Source: Bryoerythrophyllum caledonicum
Taxonomy: Eukaryota; Streptophyta; Bryopsida; Pottiales; Pottiaceae
Reading direction: 5' to 3'
Length of the DNA: 64,000 nucleotides
Assembly (NCBI GenBank): GCA_963971425.1
Contig: OZ020520.1
Location: 12,957,807 to 13,021,806 of the forward strand
The notes beneath the pieces are model-generated. The model ran no database searches. It saw nothing but the letters and a program-made list of their open reading frames with translations, and was not told the origin of the DNA. Positions 55,520 to 64,000 of this stretch are shown in pieces; the stretch's first letter is position 1; each line of letters begins with the position of its first letter. The position numbers and the translations under genes are program-made.

Positions 55520-58500
55520 ATGGGTAAGGAGGAGCTGAGGATGGGCCTCCGGAAGGGGAAGAAGAAGGATGGCTCCAGTTGGGTCATGTTCGCTGGCGGT
55601 GCTATTGCTGTTGCAGCCGGTGCGGCATTCGGTCGGAGGAAGATCTTGGAGGATGAGAAGAGTAAGGCAGTAACAGCAGCAGCCTCCGAATCTCGCCTCA
55701 CGGTCAAAGCCGGTATAATCTTTTCACCAAGTGTCTTGTTTAGGTTTTCTTGATAGCCACAATCCTTTACATTTCAGATATTCGTAAATTGTCGTCTTCT
55801 CCATCCCAGGCACGTTTCTTTCGCACTAGCTAGAGAATCTTTGCTTGTGCAGATGATGAGAATGGTTCAACCGAAGTCGAACCGATTCGACCGATCCCGA
55901 ATGGGACTCTGCAATGGAGCAATTCCCAGCTTGCCTTGCCATCAACAACAGAAGCCACTTTTCAGTTTCGGAGCTTCAAACCCAAGCGTCCGGCCTCCAC
56001 CGACCCTTCCCCACCAGTGACCAAGTTCATACGCCAGTCTAGCTCGGCCACTCCAGAGTCTTCCACCGAGTCCGAAGTCTCTCAAGCTAACCTCCAGATA
56101 TCGCAATCTGCCCAACGTCGAAGCGAGGTTGTGAGCAGGTTGCGACAGCAGATCAGAAGCAGAGACGCAGTCATCTGTGAAATGCAGGTAATTGGCAAAA
56201 TCCATCATCTTTCTATCATTCGAAGTCCCGTTTCATTGAGCATGCATTGCAAATCTGAGCTGGCCTTTTGTGACAAGATGTTGTGATGAAATGCAGAGCC
56301 AGCTTGCGGATCAGGACCAGATGATTGCTATGCACCGCAATCATTGTGTTGATCTTCAAGAGTGCGTGCAAGAGATTAGCACCAAGCTTTACGAAGCCAA
56401 GCTTGAGATTCAGAGGTTGCAGCGAGAGCTCATGAAGCAGAACTCTAAACCAGTTGTCGACTTGGATGAAGAGTACATCGATTATGCTATTTCCGAGATC
56501 AAACGACAATGGGTGCATCCTGTGAGTACTCACTCACCGACTGAGCCTCCTGCTTATAATCTTGGAAGTTCTTTAGTGTACGTCCTATTAACATGTGTTG
56601 TCGAATGCAGGAGGATGTTGAAGACATCATCATGGGAGCGCGGAAGCTCAATGAAGAAGTGGAGCATATGCGAATGGAGAGAGAAGCCAATGAGAAAGCA
56701 GCCAAGTCTAAGGCACGGCAGTGTGACTTGCTGTCTAGGCGGCTGTCCGCTGTAACCACTGAGCTGGAGGAGGCCAAGTCTGTCGCTGATGGGAAGCAAC
56801 GGTTGCTAGATGCCAAGGAACAAGAGTATTTGAAGCTGACCAACGTTGTTCAGGATTTGCAGCGCAGGCTTGATATAGAGGTAAATCAAATCCCGTTCAT
56901 TGCCTCCAAATGAAGGTCGTGTACTTTGTCCCCACTTTTGAGTGCAACTCCCTACCTCGGAGTTTTTGCACTCTCAATTCCGCTGACATGGAGACTAGAC
57001 TGTGTGTGGTTACTTATGGCTTTGTTTTTGGCATCAGGCCAGGGACAATGAATGGCTACTTATGGCTTTGTTTGCGGTATCAGGCAAGGGGCAAGGAAAG
57101 CCAGGAAAGGAGTATGTCATCTATTATGAATCGTGACAATCAGTTGGGTCATAATGTATTCCGACCTACTCGTGAAGAAGTACCGTCCACCTTTGCGTAT
57201 AATTACTCTGGAGGGTGCGTTCCATTTTCCTGTCTGCACTGGGCTCAAATCTACCAATAACATTATCTGCAGCCGCATTGTTTTTGCCTCATGAATCTGG
57301 TTTTGTGGGCCTTGGAAACGTAGTGCTTTTCGGAATAGCTTCAGTTCACATTTTTTTAACAAGGGAGCTTCGTTTGAAAACTCACGGAATAGAGAGCTAA
57401 GCTTTGCAGGAATGGGAGGAAGCTGCATGGACCTGTACCTGTAAGATACGAAAATTATTATGGAGAAAGCGCCAGTAGAGGGGAACCACGGTGCCTGTTT
57501 GGTGGAACTTACACGAAGAAGCGTGAAGCGCCTGGCAACCAACAAGAGGAAGAGCTTGGAAACGATGTCATGGTCGATGAGAGCCTGGTCCGGAAATTCG
57601 GTTATGACTTAGACCAACTCGCATGTGCACTGTCTGTGACATCGAACGTGGTAAGCAAGGACATCATGCTTCACGTAGAATGGTGCCATCTACCATTGGT
57701 GGTAAATCCTTTGAACTCACGTTCTTTTTGTGGATGCAGGTATTAGAGAAAGCACAGCACGCGAATGTAGAGCAGCATGATATAGAGCAAGTCACGCGGG
57801 AGCTCACCAGGCATCAGGCAAGGCTTGCAGACCTCAAGTCTCGGATGTCCAACATCACTGAGGACGATGGCTTCAACGGAGACTCAGGGTCATCCTTCGT
57901 GCATGACCTTGAACGGAAACTCTCTTGCCAGGTTTGTGAAGGAGTTTGAATTCGCGATCGAAGCCTTTCTCCATTATTATGGTTATTCCACGAAGAGATA
58001 TTCTACTTCAGTTACTGCACGCTTTTTTTTTAATCAAGAATGCTTTGTGATGGTGCAGGAGAAGATAGCCAAGGAGACGTTGTCGGTCATCCAGCAGCTC
58101 GCATCCTCAAAGCACCTTACATCACCCGTCCAGGTACGTAAAATCTTTCCTTCAAATGCCTCATGGAGTGTCTCGCAGGACAATTCTGCAATGGAGCATG
58201 CCCTGTCACAAACAACTCCTTTCTATCATGGCCAGTTCTTTTATAATATAAAGATAGATAAATTTTTCAGGGTGTTTGGATTTACAATCTATGTAGTGCC
58301 ACCATAGATGTGCAAATCAAGGTCTCACTCAACTGCTCAAAACATAACTTGTTGCCCATTCTCTCTGAATGTCGTGGAAACTCAACTATGATCTTTCATG
58401 CGACTTACAATCTAATAATGTAAGTAGTTGCACACATATAAGCCAGTTATTTGCATAGATGAACGCTCCTGCTAACTAGTTGTTTGACGTGCGAAAGGTT

Positions 58501-59468
58501 TGGAGAACGGTACAAGAGACACCACGAAGGCCTTCCTCACGCAACATTCACCAAGTCGGCTCTGCAAACGAGAGTTCCAGGTACTGAATCGCAGCAACTG
58601 CTAGTGTGACATGTTTTGATTGTTTTCGTCAATTATAACTAGACCTGTGATTTCCATGACTCACTTCCCCAATGGATGATTCACTCTGTCTAGGAACGGT
58701 CTTCATGAAGAAGTGTCACCACACTTTTGGGAACGCCAGGGCCTCCCAGGCTCAGCTTTCCGAAACCTCACGGAAAGACAGACCTCGACGCCTGTGGACC
58801 TCCCCTACGAGTTCCAGCTTGGAGCTCTAGAGTCCGCTCCAGCGTCTGCTTCCAGACCACCTCGTTCACGGCGACAGTCTCCCCAGTGTGTGGAGAAGCA
58901 ATTATCTCCAGACTCCACAAGTGGATTCTCCTTTGGCCATTACACAGAGGACCGCATGAGCAGTCCGGAGCCGGAGTCCAAGTTCCCTTCCTTCAACCCC
59001 AGCCCTGAGCCCTGCAGTTTGAGTAAGAGGGTGAGGCCCAATTACAGTGAGTCTGATGGTTGTAGTCCATCGCCAGGGTTTCCGTCCTTGGTCACCTCTC
59101 CCGACCTCGCCCAGTTCGGCAGCCCATGGTTCAAGTCCGAACCAAGCTCCAGGTTACCGAGGCCTTTGTTCACGTCACCTGCACCAGCCTTGGATAATAC
59201 CAAGAGTCAGGATATTGGTGTGTCGCCCTTTGCTGCAAGAATGGCACGGCTGAAGGTGGAACCAGAGGGAGATTCTGTTGGAGAGAGACGGTTATACAGC
59301 AAGGATGTGGAGGCTCTGTGCCAAAGGATAGCCAATCTGGATGCTCTGGAAGGTGTCAGGGACTCCACAGGAAGCTGGAACCCGAGTCATAATGCGCCTA
59401 CAGTGGCGATGGTGCCGTCGAGCGTGCTCAGAAGGTCCAATGAGTCCTCCAGTCGACACCGCTTCTAG
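55520..59468 (+). CDS. membrane-anchored coiled-coil protein of unknown function, 10 exons
   Basis: Exons 55520-55712, 55853-56187, 56297-56521, 56611-56880, 57038-57111, 57410-57650, 57740-57931, 58059-58133, 58498-58580 and 58694-59468 join in frame to 820 aa. Residues ~19-38 (SSWVMFAGGAIAVAAGAAFG) are a hydrophobic anchor after a basic N terminus, suggesting a tail outside an organelle or ER membrane. A Ser/Pro-rich stretch follows. Coiled coil covers about residues 140-355 (SRLRQQIRSRDAVICEMQSQ, LEIQRLQRELMKQ, LEEAKSVADGKQRLLDAKEQ). A second coiled coil occupies the middle of the protein (EQVTRELTRHQARLADLKSR). The C-terminal 250 residues are Ser/Pro-rich and probably disordered. I do not recognise the family. 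The start ATG is the first in the frame. Exon 5 lies in a duplicated exon border. Confidence 0.8.
57011..57103 (+). repeat. 46-bp tandem duplication spanning a splice acceptor
   Basis: TACTTATGGCTTTGTTTTTG to GGCATCAGGCCAGGG (57011-57044) is repeated as TACTTATGGCTTTGTTTGCG to GGTATCAGGCAAGGG from 57057. Each copy carries a usable CAG acceptor. Only the first acceptor (exon from 57038) keeps the reading frame through the next exon. The second leads to a stop in either downstream frame I tried. Confidence 0.75.
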
Positions 59469-60187
59469 AGCTGTGGCAACTTGTATGTATCATAGCGGGC
59501 AAGTGTGCATTTCATACCACCGTTGGAATGGAGATCGATTCCGAGGTCTGTGTAGGATATAGCGTACAGTGTGGCTCTTGGATTTGTACAGTGTATATAT
59601 ATCCTTCGGAGGGACATGTGCAGATGAGTGCACAGCTTTTAGATACAGTACACCTCGACGCTGTCATTTTTTTGAAACGCGGTACAGATAGTTTATATAT
59701 TCTTTCAATAACGTTTTGCCGTTAAGGAACAACATCATGCTGATCTTGTGCCTTACCATAAACAATAAAGTGTCATCTTTTTCTGATTTTCACTCCCACC
59801 CTTCCTATCACCATTCCATATCAAGATAGGTAGAGCTCTAACCAATGGTACGATCGGCAGTATATTTAACTCAGCCATGGATGCAAAGAATTGGTTTATT
59901 GATTTCTATTCGAAAATGATAATCTAAACGTGGTCATGAATACCGAGGGCACGCTAATAGTTACCTACATAGCGGTCGCTTGCAAAAAAAAAAACATCTT
60001 GACGCACAAAATATTGACGCACAAGATATTGACATCGTCAAAAGGTTTCCGGGAGATTGTACCTTTTGCAGCAGTTGTACACAAAGAATAATATTGTAGG
60101 AGCAGAGAGAATTACCCTCTAAATTCACATCGACAAGCCGGCAAAATGTGTACAGAGCATGTGAAGGCACGTGGACAGAAGTCGAGA
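59469..60187. other. 3' intergenic, no gene seen
   Basis: This convergent interval between the coiled-coil gene and the S66 gene should contain both 3'UTRs. Nothing else is recognisable. Confidence 0.5.
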
Positions 60188-62124
60188 TTATAAGCGGCTC
60201 CTTTTTGGGATGTCCTGACTAACACTCAACGTACATGCCCTCATATCAATGTCCACATATGCGCCCAGAGGAACGGTCCTGTTGTCCTCTATGTGACCTA
60301 TCGGCAGACCGGATAGAACAGGAAGATCAGGCGGCAAGCGCATTTGTTCGAGCCAAAACCACTTCTCTATGTCTTCTTTGGAGCCTGTCCAGACGTGAAA
60401 AACAGGTGGTAAATAAGTAAACATATCCATTAAGGTCAGTCATGTTCCCTAGTCTTCGACTCGGTCTCTAGGGAAATCTACACTTTGATCAAAGTGAAGA
60501 TGCTGATCTACGCAATTCACAATTCTTGCACTGAAAGCAAGCCACATAAACTAAGTCGGCAACTAACTCACCTTCTTTTACGTGACTTGTCTGTAACGCA
60601 CCACCGAAATCACCAAGAATGAGAGCTTCTAGTCTGTGAAGAATACCCACGTTTCCAGACACGGATTCGAAGTGGATGCACATTCGGTCCAGTCGGTAAG
60701 GCGCCTCATTCACTGTATATTTTCAAGGATTTGGCTTCCGTTAGATATGTCAGCGAGGTTAGATCAGGAAACATGATACAAAGAGAGACCTCAAGCGGAA
60801 TGCCTGAAAAAAATCTGCACAGCATAAATGTCTTGGCAAACTTTATTGACAGGTTGACCATGCTTTGAATGTGTTGTATCAATGAGTTCAATAAATAACT
60901 TTGCAAATAATAATGGTGAGAGGAAGTGCACCATCTTCAAGGAGAAGAACGCAGCGCTCCGCGTCATCCTGCCACTGGGTTCCAAGAAGGCTAGTGTAAA
61001 CACTTAGATTCCCACCGATGAGACGGCCACGTACAACGCCATTTGTATTCTCGGCACGTCCCATTTGCAAGCATCGCCCCTGAAACAAGTACAACAAAGA
61101 AGTGAGGGATCTTGAACCCAATATCCAACGTTTAGGTGCTAGAATCGATGTAACAATGTGCACATTATTGTTTTCTGGTTGAAGATTGATATTTGAGAGC
61201 TGGAGCACCTTGATAGGCGGACAAGCAGATTCAAGAGTGGGAGCGAACAAAGCCGAACGCAATGACTCCCGGCTCAATTCCGTCCCCCCTACGAACAGCG
61301 ACACTGCAGGCATTGGTGCATGGAAACTGACGTATCCTGGAACAGCTGCTCGCATCAAACTGCAAACAACAACTCATCTTTAATCATGAACAGAATGTCA
61401 TAGAAAAAACCAAGCTTTCATACCTCAAAAGAAGTGTGAAGTTCATCTCAACATTGACACGAATTTTCAGGGTCGTAGCCATGACATATTCTACTGGCCC
61501 TTCATGTCACCTGAAGAACACCGCCAACATGCAAACCATGCACAAAAACCATGACAGACGCAATCTACATACATGGCATTCAGTACCTGTGCAGAGCGGT
61601 GATGTCCGAGAATCCGAAGAAACGCTTGGTTGGAAGGTTATGAGCACCGAGTCTGCACAGCGGCAGGAGCTCCATCAATCTCGTGCAACCATATCCACCA
61701 TCGGCGCACACAACTGCTGCAATTCCGGGATCATCAAACACTTCAACCAGAGCATTGGCTCGCACTTCATCCGACCCCGCCAAGTAGCCTTGCTTCAACC
61801 ACACCTGCCAGTGCACCACCGGCACCAATCCCCTGATCCTCAACAAAAAAAAAAACACCCACAAGTGAGCCAGATCTCTCCCAAAACCCTCTAAAACCCT
61901 AACCCCTAACCCTAAAATCCCAAGGAATATAATTTACATGTGGGTATGTATAATAAAGGTTTGCGATTATGAAAATTGTATTACCCAAGCACAGGAGAGG
62001 AGAATTACCAGGATCTGAGCACAGCGATGCCGGCTTCGAGGAGAGGAGCGGAAACTGGGCTGGCTGGGGCCACGATGGCCACTCGGTCGCCTGCCTTCAC
62101 CGCGGGAGCCACGATGAGCTCCAT
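60188..62124 (-). CDS. LD-carboxypeptidase (peptidase family S66), 6 exons
   Basis: In bacteria this family removes the terminal D-Ala from murein tetrapeptides (LdcA) or cleaves microcin C7 (MccF). Minus-strand exons 62124-62009, 61832-61587, 61359-61209, 61079-60932, 60712-60572 and 60384-60188 join in frame to 332 aa, a normal S66 length. The N-terminal motif is GDRVAIVAPASPV. The nucleophile Ser lies in FFGFSDITALH after VVCADGGYGCTRLMELLP. RGRLIGGNLSVYTSLLGT and LLLEDVNEAPYRLDR carry the substrate and catalytic Glu regions. The catalytic His is in SGLPIGHIEDNRTVPLG. No transit peptide is evident before residue 10, so a cytosolic location is likely unless an upstream exon exists. The Ser-Glu-His triad is complete and plant-type introns show it is a genuine nuclear gene. 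Confidence 0.93.
61880..61916. repeat. telomere-repeat-like CCCTAA cluster in the first S66 intron
   Basis: AAAACCCTCTAAAACCCTAA then CCCCTAACCCTAAAATCCC contains several copies of the plant telo-box AAACCCTAA. Such boxes near the 5' end of plant genes often act in transcription. Here the cluster lies in intron 1. Confidence 0.6.
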
Positions 62125-62461
62125 TGCTATCTCGTTTGGTCGATTCAGTCGTGCACCATAGCCTGCGCTGTGTAATTACACACAGCCCGTGAATCTGTTC
62201 AGTGTAATCTGACTGTAAAGACAAGTTGATTATTGTCAGCTACGATTCTCTGCGTCCTCTGGCATCCAACAGCGCTCCAGTAAAGCTGCAGCACTGCACT
62301 TCTGCTGCACCTGTTCCATAACCACTGCGTGGTAATAAGTTAACACTGGAATCGTTTCCACCTTTCCCCTAAACATGTCTAGAAAAAAATGATGGCAGGC
62401 GCTGCAATCCTACTCTAACTCGAATTCTCTAAACCCAAACACGCACTTTTGTATTGCCAAA
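62125..62461. other. upstream region of the S66 gene
   Basis: Probable promoter and 5'UTR. No second gene or clear element seen. Confidence 0.4.
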
Positions 62462-62464
62462 GTG

Positions 62465-62636
62465 GGTGTTCGATTGTTGGTTTGCTGCTTTGTTCGCTTG
62501 TTGGTTTGTTTGTTTGTTGGTTTGCTGCTTTGTTCGCTTGTTTGTTTGTTTGTTGGTTTGTTTGCTTGTTTGTTTGATGGTTTGTTCGCATGTTTGTTTG
62601 TTTGTTGGTTTGTTTGCTTGTTTGTTCGTCTCTACA
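62465..62636 (+). repeat. TTTG-based microsatellite
   Basis: Long imperfect runs of (TTTG)n with GTTGGTTTG and GCTGCTTTGTTCGC interruptions. A larger unit (GTTGGTTTGCTGCTTTGTTC, about 62476 and 62516) is tandemly duplicated. Confidence 0.9.
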
Positions 62637-62781
62637 GAGCAGGGCATGTAAAAGTCTTTGTTTCACTGCTAATGAACAAAATGTGCACTATTCTTATGTT
62701 GCATTTAAATTGTAAAATATTAACTTAAAGGGCATCAGCTATAAACTGACAAGCAAGGCAGATCTGGGTGCTACGTGGCAG

Positions 62782-62864
62782 CCGACCATAGCTCAGTTGG
62801 TAGAGCGGAGGACTGTAGAGTTGCAGATATCCTTAGGTCACTGGTTCGAATCCGGTTGGTCGGA
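62782..62864 (+). tRNA. tRNA-Tyr (anticodon GUA) with a ~10-nt intron
   Basis: The acceptor stem CCGACCA pairs with TGGTCGG, with discriminator A at 62864. The D arm is GCTCAGTTGGTAGAGC, the anticodon stem GAGGA/TCCTT encloses loop CTGTAGA, and the T arm is CTGGTTCGAATCCGG. The intron AGTTGCAGAT follows G37, the standard position for plant tRNA-Tyr. Without it the tRNA is 73 nt plus CCA. The A and B boxes of the Pol III promoter are intact. Confidence 0.97.
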
Positions 62865-62867
62865 ATC

Positions 62868-62873
62868 TTTTTT
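62868..62873 (+). terminator. Pol III terminator of tRNA-Tyr
   Basis: A run of six T lies four bases after the tRNA end. Confidence 0.85.
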
Positions 62874-63227
62874 CACTTTTATTTATTTATTTTACTAATT
62901 TTCTTTTTAGATCCTATGAATTCAAATATTTTGAGAGAAAAATAGGAACCACTCTTATGGATACAATTATGTTTAATTCAACATGATTCTTGAGAGTCTC
63001 TAAAATTTAGTAGGCTATTGCAATGGACACTTCTATCCTCATAGACATTTAGAGGCCAATGAAATTTGTCTACAATGTTATACTTTTTGTAATGATTCTA
63101 TTTACTTGTTAGATATGCCTTTGAGCTTAACAACAATCAGTTTGTTTTATTATCTCTTATACATTTTTTAGTAGACTGCAATCATATATCATGAATCTCA
63201 TCATCCTTTACATAAATTGGCTCTTAA

Positions 63228-63519
63228 CTCTTTAGCGCCAATGAGCATCAAAGGGCTTGGAAGAATCCATGATTGTAATAGATCATGCACAACATCATCT
63301 ACATGTCGGATACATTTTACTGTTGACCCCACATCATAGAAATCATAGTAGCTTGCCAATGTTTGCACCAATGCGTATTGGGAATTGTTCCATTTGAAGC
63401 AAATGAACTACTGTAGACATGATGCTACAAAAAGAAGTGCATCTAACTTATACACAAAGAGCTGTAACCAAAAAAACAACAAGAATCGGCCCAAAAACGA
63501 CCAGCTCGGTGTTGAAGGG
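63228..63519. mobile_element. candidate 292-bp TTAA-flanked MITE
   Basis: TTAA (63224-63227) precedes CTCTTTAGCGCC, and GGTGTTGAAGGG precedes TTAA (63520-63523). The ends are an imperfect inverted repeat that also resembles CCCTTTAACGCCC of the 13-kb element. Noncoding and AT-rich. Confidence 0.5.
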
Positions 63520-63763
63520 TTAATTCTAGCTAATTTGTATGCACTCATTAACAATAGCGCGTAATCTAACACAATGTATGTAACCCTTCTAGACCACATT
63601 GTTTAAAAGTCAAATAGGTTAAGATGACATTCGGTTAGAATTACCATACAGGAAAAGACCATGTTTCTAGGGCCTCTTTTGGTATAAAGCTCATAAAAAC
63701 CGTCTATGGTATATTCTGGCGTAGATGTTGACAACCTTGTATTAGCAATACACAAATGTTGTC

Positions 63764-63820
63764 AACAACCCTAGGTTTAGGTTTTTAGGTCTTAGGGTTT
63801 GTCAACAACCCTAAACCCCA
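63764..63820. repeat. interstitial telomere-like sequence
   Basis: CCCTAGGTTTAGG, TTAGGGTTT and CCCTAAACCCC occur in both orientations around GTCAACAAC, forming an inverted repeat. This is the plant TTTAGGG motif, too short and broken to be a true telomere tract. The rest of 62874-64000 has no gene I can support. Confidence 0.65.
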
Positions 63821-64000
63821 CCTTACCAGATGGGAACAAACAAGCACCATATCTGCACAACAAACTCACGTTTCTTAAAAAAAAAATGTAAGGCTATGTG
63901 TTTAATCAATGTAAATATTTCTGTATTTCCTCTCTGCACTAGACAGAGTGACTTCCTAAAAGTGGCTGAATACTGTTGCTCTGGAAAATAGGGAAATCTC

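Noticed and set aside
62415..62728. KQTNKQTN and CLFVCLLV reading frames
   Set aside because: Translation of the TTTG microsatellite.

Overview
The window is nuclear DNA of a land plant, most likely a bryophyte. The evidence is short phase-conserved GT-AG introns, a nucleus-encoded plastid ClpR subunit, a plant-type intron-bearing tRNA-Tyr, TTTAGGG-like telomeric motifs, and protein sequences that track known plant orthologues residue for residue. I cannot name the species.

Layout. 0.4-3.8 kb: a mitochondrial-type LpxA (lipid A pathway) on the + strand. 4.3-6.0 kb: plastid ClpR1. 7.4-11.8 kb: a 19-exon sulfotransferase-like plus class IV aminotransferase fusion. 13.5-15.7 kb: eIF2B-alpha on the - strand. 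These four genes are intact and I could assemble full reading frames for all of them. 16.8-31.7 kb is transposon territory. It holds a 13,055-bp piggyBac-type element with perfect 13-bp inverted termini and TTAA target duplications. This element carries a decayed multi-exon transposase and fragments of unrelated host genes (dehydroascorbate reductase, an ABCA transporter, a possible TTI1-like HEAT protein). It is flanked by two shorter TTAA-targeting MITEs in opposite orientation.

32.2-39.8 kb: an LTR and the start of a retroelement ORF run directly, without a gap, into about 6.8 kb of intron-free proteobacterial sequence. That sequence holds a LolA-like fragment, an outer-membrane beta-barrel protein, a transglutaminase, IS3 and IS5 scraps, a LuxI-type acyl-homoserine-lactone synthase and an Rhs fragment. 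It ends at a 200-N gap. A chimeric or contaminated assembly is the likeliest reading, but gene transfer is not excluded. 40-47 kb: a broken chloroplast J-protein gene, an intronless LARP1-type La-motif gene behind an LTR-like leader, a broken alpha/beta hydrolase, and a frameshifted VIT-vWA gene. 47.4-54.9 kb: AT-rich nested transposons, comprising TTAA MITEs, a Helitron with two candidate termini, a pogo/mariner-like element and a small TA-flanked MITE.

55.5-59.5 kb: an intact 820-aa membrane-anchored coiled-coil protein of unknown role. 60.2-62.1 kb: an intact six-exon bacterial-type LD-carboxypeptidase (peptidase S66) on the - strand. 62.8 kb: tRNA-Tyr(GUA). The intact host genes do not form a pathway. 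Two of them, LpxA and S66 carboxypeptidase, belong to families that make or recycle bacterial envelope components, and both look fully integrated in the plant genome. No six-frame domain search could be run. Product names rest on motif recognition and on reading frames joined by hand across introns.
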